From: Coriobacteriia bacterium
GTDB taxonomy: Bacteria > Actinomycetota > Coriobacteriia > Anaerosomatales > Anaerosomataceae
Length of the DNA stretch: 64,000 nucleotides
Direction: 5' to 3'
NCBI GenBank assembly: GCA_030651765.1
Contig: JAUSBY010000005.1
Coordinates: forward strand, 1 to 64,000
Part shown: piece by piece, positions 36,675 through 44,099 of the stretch
Numbering within the stretch: the first letter of the stretch is position 1
How the letters are laid out: each line of letters starts with the position of its first letter
Position numbers and translations under genes: made by a program
The notes under the pieces: model-generated
Seen by the model: only the letters and a program-made list of their open reading frames with translations
Told to the model about the DNA's origin: nothing
Databases searched by the model: none

Positions 36675-36747
36675 CAGGTGTTGAGTCGTACTCCTTAAGT
36701 CGTGGTGCGTGTGCAGGTCACGCGGCCCTTTCGAGGTCGCGTATCGG

Positions 36748-37641
36748 TCAGTCTACGAGGCCGAGGTGACGCATGATGCGCGCGAGCTCGGCGGTCTGTT
36801 CGTCGGTGGCGGGAATGAGCGGCAGGCGCGTCTGACCCACCGGGAAGCCGACGAGTTCGAGCGCCTTCTTGACCATGATGGGGTTGGCGGTCATGAACAG
36901 CGCCTTGAACAGCGGCATCAGCTCGAGGTGGATCTTGAGCGCGCGGGTGTGGTCACCGTTGGCCTGCGCCGAGAGCATCTCGGCCAGCTGCGGACCCGCG
37001 ACGTGCGAGGCGACGGAGATGACGCCCGTGGCGCCGAGGCCCATCATCGGCAGCGTGTCCTCATCGTTGCCCGACAGGACCTCGAACCCGAGGGGAGCTC
37101 CGTCGATGATGGAGGCGATCTGGGTGAGGTTGGAGCTCGCCTCTTTGACCGCCACGATGTTCTCGAAGTCCGCCGCCAGTCGCAGCGTGGTCGAAGCATC
37201 GAGGTTCACGACACTTCGTGCCGGGATGTTGTAGAGGATGACCGGGACACTCACGGCAGACGCGATGGCGCCGAAGTGGCGGTAGAGCCCCTCCTGCGGT
37301 GGCTTGTTGTAGTACGGCACGACGGCCATGATCGCGTCGACGCCCAGGTCCACGACCTTGCGCGCGAAAGCCACCGAGTCGTCGGTGCAGTTGTCGCCGG
37401 CGTTCGCGATGACCGGTGCCTGGCCGTCGACAGCCTCGAGTACGGCTTCGAACAGGCGCAGCTTGTCGTCGTAGAAGACCGTCGGCGATTCGCCCGTGGT
37501 GCCGCACACGACGAGGGCGTCGCTACCTTCGTCCAGCAGGCGAAGCGCGAGTTCGCGCGCACGTGGAAGGTCGAGTCCACCGTCGGGCGTGAATGGCGTG
37601 ACCATGGCAGTAAGAAGTCGTCCGAATCTGGGCTCAGTCAT
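36748..37641 (-). CDS. dapA: 4-hydroxy-tetrahydrodipicolinate synthase
   Basis: 297 residues, TIM-barrel class I aldolase. GTTGESPTV (~47-55), YYNKPPQEGLYRHF (catalytic Tyr) and the Schiff-base lysine in VAVKEASSN (~162) are present. It condenses pyruvate with aspartate semialdehyde, the first committed step to DAP and lysine. The ATG at 37641 (MTEPRFGRLLTAMVTPF) has GGGGG upstream and fits the family; a 30-codon extension is rejected. dapA next to rnj is common in actinobacteria. Confidence 0.96.
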   Translation of the reverse strand: MTEPRFGRLLTAMVTPFTPDGGLDLPRARELALRLLDEGSDALVVCGTTGESPTVFYDDKLRLFEAVLEAVDGQAPVIANAGDNCTDDSVAFARKVVDLGVDAIMAVVPYYNKPPQEGLYRHFGAIASAVSVPVILYNIPARSVVNLDASTTLRLAADFENIVAVKEASSNLTQIASIIDGAPLGFEVLSGNDEDTLPMMGLGATGVISVASHVAGPQLAEMLSAQANGDHTRALKIHLELMPLFKALFMTANPIMVKKALELVGFPVGQTRLPLIPATDEQTAELARIMRHLGLVD

Positions 37642-37782
37642 AGCGGATCGCCCCCACTTCGAAAGGCGTCGCTCGGGCGCCGGGTAATCGTCTCTATCCG
37701 AAGTATTGTGCCACACAGCGACGACATTCACCCGATGGCGGTTGCTGAGAGGTTGACGAACGGTCCTCAGAAGCTGTCGAAG

Positions 37783-37805
37783 GAGCTAAGACCACGACTT
37801 AGCTC
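37783..37805 (-). terminator. Hairpin at the end of the kinase gene
   Basis: GAGCTAAG (37783-37790) and CTTAGCTC (37798-37805) pair perfectly with a 7-nt loop; the right arm overlaps the kinase stop codon. On the minus strand it is followed by CTTCG, a poor T-run. It separates the kinase gene from dapA. The remaining ~140 nt to dapA hold no further element I can name. Confidence 0.5.
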
Positions 37806-39216
37806 AGTCGTCATCATCATTGGGCTTGCCGCGCGTGTTCGGGTCGGTGCCGAGGCTGAGCACGTAGGTGACGACCGAGCCCTGTGGCGCCATCTCCTCG
37901 TCGAGCGGTGTCTGCTCGATCACGGTGCCCTTGCGTACGTCACTGTCATACCGCGGACGCAACGCCTCCGGGATGAACCCGGCACTCTCGAGTTCCGCTA
38001 CCGCTTCGTCTTCGCGCATGTCGATGATGTCGGGGACTTCGACCATCTCCGGAGCTTCGGGCACGATCACGGGGTCGGCGACCGGCTCCACCTCCGGTAC
38101 TGCATCCACGGCCGGGACGAGTGGGTCCTGGCTGCTGCGCGGACCGATGCTCCACATTGCGCCGAGGGCGGCAACCACGAGGAGTGCGGCCAGTACGATC
38201 CAGGGCCACACCAGCCTGCGCCGCGGCGGCGAGTCGGGCGCAGGGGCCTGAGGGGCCTCCACGGCTTCCGCGGGGTCGACGCTCCCCTGCTCCGGGGCTG
38301 CTACCTGCGACATCACGGCGGTTGGCGCCACGTGCGGCGCCGCGCCCGGCACGCCGAGGCCTGCGACCATGCCGGCGTACCCGGCCGCGACGTCGCCAGA
38401 ACGGCCCTGCGCGATGGCGCTCAAGTCCCGCTGGAGGTCACCCGCCGAGACGTAGCGGTCGGCCGTCTGCTTCTGCATCGCTTTCACGATGACGGCGTCC
38501 AATGCAGGCTCGATGTCGGGGTTCACGAGGCGCGGTGACTCCGCCTCCTCGTTGACCTGCTTCATCGCCACGGCCACGGGCGTGTCGCCGTCGAACGGCA
38601 CGTGACCGGTGGCGGCTTCGTAGAGGACCACACCAAGGGAGTACAGGTCGCTGGCAGGGGTGAGCGGCGTGCCGAGCGCGGCTTCCGGGGAGAGGTACTG
38701 CGCGGTGCCGAGGACCGACCCGGTCTGAGTCTTCATCGACGGGCCCGCCCGCGCTATGCCGAAGTCCATGAGCTTCACCGCACCATCGGCCCGCACCATG
38801 ATGTTGTGCGGCTTGATATCGCGGTGGATGATGCCGTACCCGTGGGCGACTGACAGCGCAGCACACACCTGCACGCCGATCTCGGCGACGGTGCGCGACG
38901 GCAGTGCGCCCTCCCGCTCGATCATCGACTTGAGATCGGTGCCGTGTACGTACTCCATCACGATGTAGAACGTGCCGTCGTCCTGGCCCCAGTCGTACAT
39001 GTTCACGATGTTGGGGCTCTGGAGGTTGGCGGCCGCCTGGGCCTCGTGGCGGAACCGCGCTGCGAACGAGGGGTCGTCGGCAAGATCGGCGTGCATGACC
39101 TTCACGGCCACGGTTCGCCCGAGGACTTCATCGACCGCCTTGTAGACGTCGGCCATGCCCCCGGTACCGATCTGCTCGGTGGCCCGGTACCTCTGGCCGA
39201 GGAACAACTCCTCCAC
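37804..39216 (-). CDS. Membrane Ser/Thr protein kinase with one PASTA domain
   Basis: 470 residues. Kinase domain ~9-275: glycine loop IGTGGMADVYKA, VAVKVM lysine, catalytic HRDIKPHN, DFGIARAG and a threonine-rich activation loop (KTQTGSVLGTAQYLSPE). A membrane helix follows (~338-358, WPWIVLAALLVVAALGAMW) and then a single PASTA domain (~395-460, VEVPDIIDMREDEAVAELESAG), where PknB-type kinases usually have three or four. PASTA domains sense muropeptides or lipid II outside the cell. The GTG start is 5' of an EELFLGQRY-type N-terminus. No phosphatase or division cluster adjoins it. Confidence 0.92.
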   Translation of the reverse strand: MEELFLGQRYRATEQIGTGGMADVYKAVDEVLGRTVAVKVMHADLADDPSFAARFRHEAQAAANLQSPNIVNMYDWGQDDGTFYIVMEYVHGTDLKSMIEREGALPSRTVAEIGVQVCAALSVAHGYGIIHRDIKPHNIMVRADGAVKLMDFGIARAGPSMKTQTGSVLGTAQYLSPEAALGTPLTPASDLYSLGVVLYEAATGHVPFDGDTPVAVAMKQVNEEAESPRLVNPDIEPALDAVIVKAMQKQTADRYVSAGDLQRDLSAIAQGRSGDVAAGYAGMVAGLGVPGAAPHVAPTAVMSQVAAPEQGSVDPAEAVEAPQAPAPDSPPRRRLVWPWIVLAALLVVAALGAMWSIGPRSSQDPLVPAVDAVPEVEPVADPVIVPEAPEMVEVPDIIDMREDEAVAELESAGFIPEALRPRYDSDVRKGTVIEQTPLDEEMAPQGSVVTYVLSLGTDPNTRGKPNDDDD

Positions 39217-39416
39217 GCGTCACATCCGAACTGGTTGCCGAGGGAAGGGACTGCGTACTCCCTGAATCTACCCCAGTTGCGGAGCGGGGGGTGCTGCGTG
39301 CGGGTGGCGGGCGGCCGGTACAGGGGTGACAGGCGCCCAGCATGCTTGGGGATGAGCGGCGAGCAGAGCGAGGCGGCTCGATCTCGGGTTAGGTAGGCGT
39401 CCTAGCTTCCAGACGC
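39217..39416. other. 200-nt intergenic region at the left border of the accessory segment
   Basis: Contains the upstream region of the kinase gene and, at its right end, a GTTAGGT half-site and a hairpin. No ORF of coding character. Base use is GC-rich with G-runs (GCGGGGGGTG, near 39281-39291) and differs from the flanking nuclease gene. Confidence 0.5.
39388..39397. repeat. Inverted repeat, left copy (GTTAGGTAGG)
   Basis: GTTAGGTAGG is repeated in inverse at 40271-40280 (CCTACCTAAC), so the two copies bracket the nuclease gene. The first seven bases fit the integron R' core GTTRRRY. Confidence 0.65.
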
Positions 39417-39420
39417 CTAC
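39393..39420 (-). terminator. Hairpin overlapping the nuclease-gene stop
   Basis: GTAGGCGTC (39393-39401) pairs perfectly with GACGCCTAC (39412-39420), 10-nt loop; the right arm contains the TAG stop of the nuclease gene. It is not followed by a T-run. It partly overlaps the inverted repeat, so it could be part of a recombination site instead. Confidence 0.5.
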
Positions 39421-40196
39421 TCAATCGTTTCGCTTGCAGGGGTGCAGGATGTCGCTGGCTTCCTGGGCGCTGCTTTCGCGGCACGCTGCACCCGCTTCAG
39501 TTGCTTGTCGACCGTAGCTCCCTGAGCTTCTGGCCGGATGACGCAGTCGACCAGAATCTGTCCGAGTTCATCTAGCGCGACGCGGTTGCCCGAGTCCGCC
39601 TTGATCTCCGCACGTAGCCGCGTGAGCACTGACTCGCTGAGCAGGAGCCTGGCGATATTGGAGCCGGCCAGAGCCCTCATTCGCTGGTAGTGCGTCTCCA
39701 GCTCGTCCTTGCGCTGCGCCTCCGGCGTGAGCAGATACATCAGCTCAGCTTTGTCCTTGGGCTTCATGACCTCGTCGAGCAGGCTCACCTCGAATATCAG
39801 CTCGTGCTCAACCGGCTTGTTGAACAGAACACGATAGAGCCGCCACTCAGCTCCATTTGTGAGGATGACCCATTCGACGCCCTGGTTGGCGGCGTACGAA
39901 ACCGCCTGGTAGAGGTGCTTCTCATTCAGGGTCGTCGCGATCGCCTTCACCTCGATGATGATGAAGTGCTTGCCGTCCTTGCGGATGACGAAGTCCGCGT
40001 AGCTCCCCTTGATGCGAAACTCGCCAGTTAGGTTGTCGAAGGCGTCCCACCCGAGAGCATCGCTCACGATGGAGGACACGATCATGCGCGTGTCGCTCTC
40101 CTTGGCTCCGTTGGCGCGCGCCTTCTGCGCGACACTCTTGTACTTACGGAGACCCTTCGAGACCCGTTCGAGCGCCTTGTCCTGGTAGACGGCCAT
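39417..40196 (-). CDS. Orphan type I restriction enzyme HsdR_N-like nuclease-fold protein
   Basis: 259 residues. Residues ~35-125 resemble the N-terminal PD-(D/E)xK domain of HsdR: a helix with DTRMIVSSIVSDALGWD, the catalytic-type Asp in SYADFVI (D68), the E-V-K triad end in IIIEVKA (E82, K84), then QAVSYAANQGVEWVILTNG, a motif typical of type I R subunits. The helicase motor is missing and no hsdM or hsdS is nearby. The rest (~130-259) is helical with a basic tail. Codon use looks less GC-rich than its neighbours, suggesting transfer. ATG start behind GGGGGG. Flanked by inverted repeats. Confidence 0.8.
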   Translation of the reverse strand: MAVYQDKALERVSKGLRKYKSVAQKARANGAKESDTRMIVSSIVSDALGWDAFDNLTGEFRIKGSYADFVIRKDGKHFIIIEVKAIATTLNEKHLYQAVSYAANQGVEWVILTNGAEWRLYRVLFNKPVEHELIFEVSLLDEVMKPKDKAELMYLLTPEAQRKDELETHYQRMRALAGSNIARLLLSESVLTRLRAEIKADSGNRVALDELGQILVDCVIRPEAQGATVDKQLKRVQRAAKAAPRKPATSCTPASETIE

Positions 40197-40270
40197 CGCA
40201 TCCCCCCGACATCGACTGCGACTTCAACCCGAGTGTAGCCCAAGGATGTGACCCGCGCCCCCGCACCGGC

Positions 40271-40280
40271 CCTACCTAAC
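40271..40280. repeat. Inverted repeat, right copy (CCTACCTAAC)
   Basis: Exact inverse of GTTAGGTAGG at 39388-39397; together they flank the nuclease gene. It also forms the left outer box of the attC-like site. Confidence 0.65.
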
Positions 40281-40370
40281 GTCTTAGCGCGTAACCTGCG
40301 CCGCGCTCCTACTGCTGCACTGCCGAGATTACCTCACATGCGCGGCGTCTGGTTGACGCGCGGGTTAGAT
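40274..40370. repeat. Integron attC-like recombination site candidate
   Basis: Outer boxes ACCTAAC (40274-40280, fits RYYYAAC) and GTTAGAT (40364-40370, fits GTTRRRY) are near-complementary. Inner boxes GCGCGTAACC (40287-40296) and GGTTGACGCGC (40351-40361) pair fully except for one extra G at 40355, like the extrahelical base of attC sites. The centre has a further stem, CGCCGCGC with GCGCGGCG (40299-40306 and 40340-40347). Total 97 nt, inside the attC range. Spacer lengths between outer and inner boxes are unequal (6 and 2 nt), which is atypical. Confidence 0.5.
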
Positions 40371-40601
40371 GTGCCTTGCCCGACGAGCACCAGCCTCTGC
40401 GGAGCGCTGCACGGAGTGCGGCGCTCCGCTCAGCCGCGACTCGACCGCTCGCATCTGACCTACCCCGAGCGGCCCGGGGCGGACCTGCGCCCTCGCTGCG
40501 TGGCACCTGGCGAGTGCGCGCGCCGCTCTTGCCGACACGGAAACGGACCTGGATCCACGCCGCTGGAGGACCACCAGGATGTGCAGCTACATCTAACCCG
40601 C
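40360..40601. repeat. 242-nt segment with 13-nt terminal inverted repeats
   Basis: GCGGGTTAGATGT (40360-40372) and ACATCTAACCCGC (40589-40601) are perfect inverses. The interior contains the hairpin GCGGAGCGC ... GCGCTCCGC (40399-40429) with an inner GCAC-gga-GTGC. It may be a cassette without a gene, or a MITE-like element; no target duplication is evident. Confidence 0.6.
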
Positions 40602-40745
40602 AATTCTGCGGTCTGCGCTCATCCCCCGATGCGCATATCCGCGTTCCGTCTATGGGCACGCCACTCCGAGTGGTGCCCGAATGGCAGCATAACACCTGCG
40701 CTTACGCAGTCTGCATAACCGGCCAACCGGCAGCTCCCCCCGCTC

Positions 40746-41963
40746 CTACTCCCCCAACCCGAACCCTTCGTGCAGCGCCCCCACGGCACGCTCGGCATCC
40801 TCGGCGGGCACCAGTACTGAGATGGTGGTGTGGCTGTCGGCGGTCTGCAGGACGTGCACTCCGGCGCCGGCAAGTGCCTCGGCCATGCGGGCCATCACGC
40901 CGGGTACCCCGTGCATCCCCGCGCCCACAAGGGTCACCTTCGCAAGTCCGTTTCGGACCTCGTGTGGGAGGCCGAGAGTGGTGATGACCTCGCATGCGCG
41001 ATCGAGGTCACCTGCAGCGACGGTGAACATCAGCGTGACGCCCGAGGGGGTGAACATGTCGAGCGAGACTCCCGCATCGGCCATCGCGCGGTAGACGCGC
41101 GCCTGCACGGCCATGTGTGCTGCGGCGTCCTCTTCGTCCGGCAGCTCAACGCGGATGCGGGAGACGCCCGAGGCGTGCGATATGGCGGTGGCGACCGATG
41201 AGGGCCGAAACGAAGCGATATCGGCCACCAGCGTGCCCGGGTGGTCGGTGTAGGTGTTGCGCACGCGCACCTGCAGGCCGCTTGCGAGCGCAAGCTCGGC
41301 AGCCGGCGTATGTACCACGCGCGAACCGTGTCGGGCCATCTGGAACAGCTCGTCGGCGCGAATCACATCGAGCACCGTGGCCCCGGCAAGCGCACGCGGG
41401 TCAGCGGTCATCACACCGTCCACGTCGGTGTAGATCTCCACGGCCTCGGCCTCGAGCGCCACACCGAGCGCGCAGGCAGTGGTATCGCTGCCGCCGCGGC
41501 CAAGCGTGGTGACGCATCCGTCCGCGTCGATGCCCTGGAAGCCGGCGACCACCGGAACCTCGCCCCGAGCGATGGCGTCGAGAAGCGGCGCCGGGTAGAT
41601 GTCGGTCACGGCAGCGTTCTCGTGCACGCCGTCGGTGCAGATCCCGGCTTCGCCGCCGGTGAGCGCGGTCGCGTCGATTCCGGCGGCGCGAAGCTCGTGT
41701 GCCACGACCACGGCGGATATCAACTCACCAGTGGATGCGAGCAGGTCGCGCTCGCGCGCGTCGGTCGGGAGGTCCGCCACGAGCGCGAGCAGCGTGTCGG
41801 TGGCATACGGCGCTCCGGCGCGACCCATTGCCGAGACCACGACCACCGGCGCAGTCTCGAGCTCGAGCGCCTCGGTGACGCGGCTGGCGATCGCTCCCCT
41901 GCCCTCTGGCGTTGCAACAGACGTCCCGCCGAACTTCATGACGACGATCGGACGCTCGGCCAC
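40746..41963 (-). CDS. Aspartate kinase
   Basis: 405 residues. N-terminal kinase domain (MKFGGTSVATPEGR, ~9-22; STGELISAVV; GRGGSDTTA, TDVDGVMTADPR) and two C-terminal ACT domains (~262-400), where lysine and/or threonine inhibit. It phosphorylates aspartate, opening the Asp-family pathway to DAP, lysine, threonine and methionine. GTG start 1 nt after the dapB stop, so coupled. Which LysC subclass it is cannot be decided by eye. Confidence 0.94.
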   Translation of the reverse strand: MAERPIVVMKFGGTSVATPEGRGAIASRVTEALELETAPVVVVSAMGRAGAPYATDTLLALVADLPTDARERDLLASTGELISAVVVAHELRAAGIDATALTGGEAGICTDGVHENAAVTDIYPAPLLDAIARGEVPVVAGFQGIDADGCVTTLGRGGSDTTACALGVALEAEAVEIYTDVDGVMTADPRALAGATVLDVIRADELFQMARHGSRVVHTPAAELALASGLQVRVRNTYTDHPGTLVADIASFRPSSVATAISHASGVSRIRVELPDEEDAAAHMAVQARVYRAMADAGVSLDMFTPSGVTLMFTVAAGDLDRACEVITTLGLPHEVRNGLAKVTLVGAGMHGVPGVMARMAEALAGAGVHVLQTADSHTTISVLVPAEDAERAVGALHEGFGLGE

Positions 41964-41964
41964 G

Positions 41965-42744
41965 CTAGACCTCCAGGTAATGCTCGAGGCCGACGATCAG
42001 GCCCGAGCGCTTCACCGTCTCGCGGATCGCGAGCACGACGCCGGGCATGAAACTCGTTCGGTCGATGCTGTCGTGACGGATGGAGAGTGTCTGCCCCTGT
42101 CCGCCGAAGAGGACCTCCTGGTGTGCGACCAGGCCGGGAAGCCTCACCGAGTGGATCGTGACCTCATCGACGATCGCGCCCCGTGCACCTTCGGCCAGCT
42201 CGGTCTCGCGCCCCGGCGCGTCAGGAACGTGTGTGCGGGCGCCTGCGATGAGTTCTGCGGTGCGAAGAGCCGTCCCGCTCGGCGCGTCGGCCTTGCGGTC
42301 GTGATGGAGCTCGATGATCTCGACGTGCGGCATGTACCGGGCCGCCGTCCGAGCGAACTGCATCATGAGGACCGCGCCGATGGCGAAGTTCGGGGCCATG
42401 AACAGGCAGGTCCCGTCCGGAGCAGCGGCAGCGAGCGACTCGAGCGTGGCAGTCGTGATGCCGGTCGTCCCGACGACGCAGTGCACGCCGCGACCAAGAG
42501 CGGTCGCGATCGCGGGCTCGACGACACCGGGGTTGGTGAAGTCGACCATCACATCGGGGCGTGCGGCCTCGATGGCCTCGGCCAGGTCGCCGACGATGGT
42601 GAGGCCGCTCTGCTCCCCGAGCGCCTCGCCTGCATGCGCCGGATCCACGGCCGCGACCAGGCTCAGGTCGCCCTCGGCAAGCACCGCTCGCACGACCTCG
42701 GTCCCCATACGGCCCCGTGCGCCGTTGACCAGTACCTTGATCAT
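41965..42744 (-). CDS. dapB: 4-hydroxy-tetrahydrodipicolinate reductase
   Basis: 259 residues. NAD(P)-binding VNGARGRMG (~6-14), DFTNP, GTTG and the substrate motif ELHHDRKADAPSGTA (~148-162) with the catalytic His-His are all present. It reduces the DapA product to tetrahydrodipicolinate, the substrate of DapL. It lies between the M16 peptidase gene (13 nt) and ask (1 nt) in one run. Confidence 0.97.
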   Translation of the reverse strand: MIKVLVNGARGRMGTEVVRAVLAEGDLSLVAAVDPAHAGEALGEQSGLTIVGDLAEAIEAARPDVMVDFTNPGVVEPAIATALGRGVHCVVGTTGITTATLESLAAAAPDGTCLFMAPNFAIGAVLMMQFARTAARYMPHVEIIELHHDRKADAPSGTALRTAELIAGARTHVPDAPGRETELAEGARGAIVDEVTIHSVRLPGLVAHQEVLFGGQGQTLSIRHDSIDRTSFMPGVVLAIRETVKRSGLIVGLEHYLEV

Positions 42745-42757
42745 CTCGAGTCCTCCC

Positions 42758-44005
42758 CTACACCAGGTGCGCGACGTCGTGTTCGTCGAGCGGGGCGATC
42801 ATCGCGAGCGCGTGGTTGCCGTCGAAGATGCGGCGGGCCAGTTCGTGTACGCCGTCGGTGGTCACGGCATCGATGCGTTCCACGATCTCGTCGAGCGACA
42901 GGAGTTCGCCGAGCGTCACCTGGCTCTTTCCGAGTCGCGTCATCCGGCTCCGGGTACTCTCGAGTCCGAGGACCATCTGTCCCTTGATGCTTTCGCGGAC
43001 GCGCTCGAGCTCGTCGGAGGTGATGCCGTCGGCGCAGAGGCGATCGACCTCGCCGCGGATGAGGCGGATGACCTCGGCGGCATTGTCCGGTCGCGTACCC
43101 GCGTAGATCACGAACTGCCCGGTGTCCTGGTACTGCGCGTGATACGAGTAGACCGCGTACGCGAGCCCGCGCTTCTCCCGGATCTCCTGGAACAGGCGCG
43201 ACGCCATGCCACCGCCGAGGACGCCATCGAGTATCGCCAGGGTGAACCGGTCCTTGTGGCGCGCATCGAGACCCGCCACGCCGAAACAGATGTGCGCCTG
43301 CTCGGTGTCCTTGCGCACTACCTTGAGAGCCGGCTCGGTCGTCGGGATGGCGTGGACGCGCTCGCTCCGCGGGCCTGTCGGCAGCGTCAGGCGCTCGCGC
43401 ACCGTACGCACGATCTCGTCGTGATCGAGCGCGCCTGCTGCTGCCACGACGACGTTGCCGGTCCGGTAGTGCTGCTGGTGGAACGCCGCGGCTGCGACGT
43501 GGTCGAACGCGGAGACCGTCTCCTTGGTCCCGATGACGGGAAGCCCGAGCGGATGCGACGGCATGAGCGTGCCGGAGAACAACTCATGGATCTGATCGTC
43601 GGGCGAGTCCTCGTAGCGGGAGATCTCCTCTAACACGACCTCACGCTCGGAGGCGATCGCATCGTCGGCGAGCAGCGAGTCAGCGACCATGTCCGAGAGG
43701 ATCTCGATCGCCGAGTCCGTGTGCTGGTCGAGCAGTCGTGCGTAGTAGCAGGTGTACTCCTTGCTCGTGAAGGCGTTGAGCTCGGCGCCGAGACGGTCGA
43801 ACGCCTCCGAGATCTCCGCGGCACTACGCGTCGGCGTGCCTTTGAACATCATGTGCTCCATGAAGTGCGACATGCCGGCCTCGGGCGGGGACTCATCCCG
43901 GCTGCCTACGGCGAACCAGATGCCGAGTGCGACGGAGCGAACGGTGTCCATGGACTCGGTGATGACCGTGATGCCGTCGTCGAGCACGGTGCGATCGTAG
44001 AACAT
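42758..44005 (-). CDS. M16 family zinc peptidase
   Basis: 415 residues, two M16 domains. The inverted zinc motif HFMEH (~47-51, HxxEH) with the distal Glu in the SEREVVLEEI region (~123) marks the catalytic half; the second half contains GLAYAVYSYHAQY and binds the substrate. These processing-peptidase-like proteins usually adjoin pnp or dap genes in Gram-positives; the substrate is unknown. The ATG start is 94 nt from the divergent hydrolase gene. Confidence 0.93.
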   Translation of the reverse strand: MFYDRTVLDDGITVITESMDTVRSVALGIWFAVGSRDESPPEAGMSHFMEHMMFKGTPTRSAAEISEAFDRLGAELNAFTSKEYTCYYARLLDQHTDSAIEILSDMVADSLLADDAIASEREVVLEEISRYEDSPDDQIHELFSGTLMPSHPLGLPVIGTKETVSAFDHVAAAAFHQQHYRTGNVVVAAAGALDHDEIVRTVRERLTLPTGPRSERVHAIPTTEPALKVVRKDTEQAHICFGVAGLDARHKDRFTLAILDGVLGGGMASRLFQEIREKRGLAYAVYSYHAQYQDTGQFVIYAGTRPDNAAEVIRLIRGEVDRLCADGITSDELERVRESIKGQMVLGLESTRSRMTRLGKSQVTLGELLSLDEIVERIDAVTTDGVHELARRIFDGNHALAMIAPLDEHDVAHLV

Positions 44006-44099
44006 GCGGCTCCTTCATGCGGAGGGTGAGGACGTCCCTGCATTCTAGCGCTCGCGAGCAGACGCGGCCATCGCGGGCGGCTTCGGGAATAGACACCCC

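Larger units (their letters stand above)
40197..40745. other. 549-nt non-coding region with attC-like site and inverted repeats
   Basis: The longest gap in the window. It holds the attC-like structure (40274-40370), a 13-nt inverted repeat pair (40360-40372 and 40589-40601), a 31-nt hairpin (40399-40429), and hairpins near 40654-40678 and 40698-40711 that could end the ask transcript. Open frames here are Arg/Ala-rich and show no coding character. Confidence 0.6.

Noticed and set aside
36709-38538. A 609-codon open frame on the + strand
   Set aside because: Antisense to dapA and the PASTA kinase; crosses a terminator hairpin and has no coding character.
39417-40196. A complete type I restriction-modification system
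   Set aside because: Only an HsdR_N-like domain is present; no helicase motor, HsdM or HsdS exists on either side.
40365-40574. A 69-codon minus-strand frame whose stop codon falls in the ATCTAAC box, as cassette genes often do
   Set aside because: Composition is almost only Arg, Ala, Ser and Gly, no ribosome site, and it runs through a 31-nt hairpin; the stop in TAAC is expected by sequence alone.
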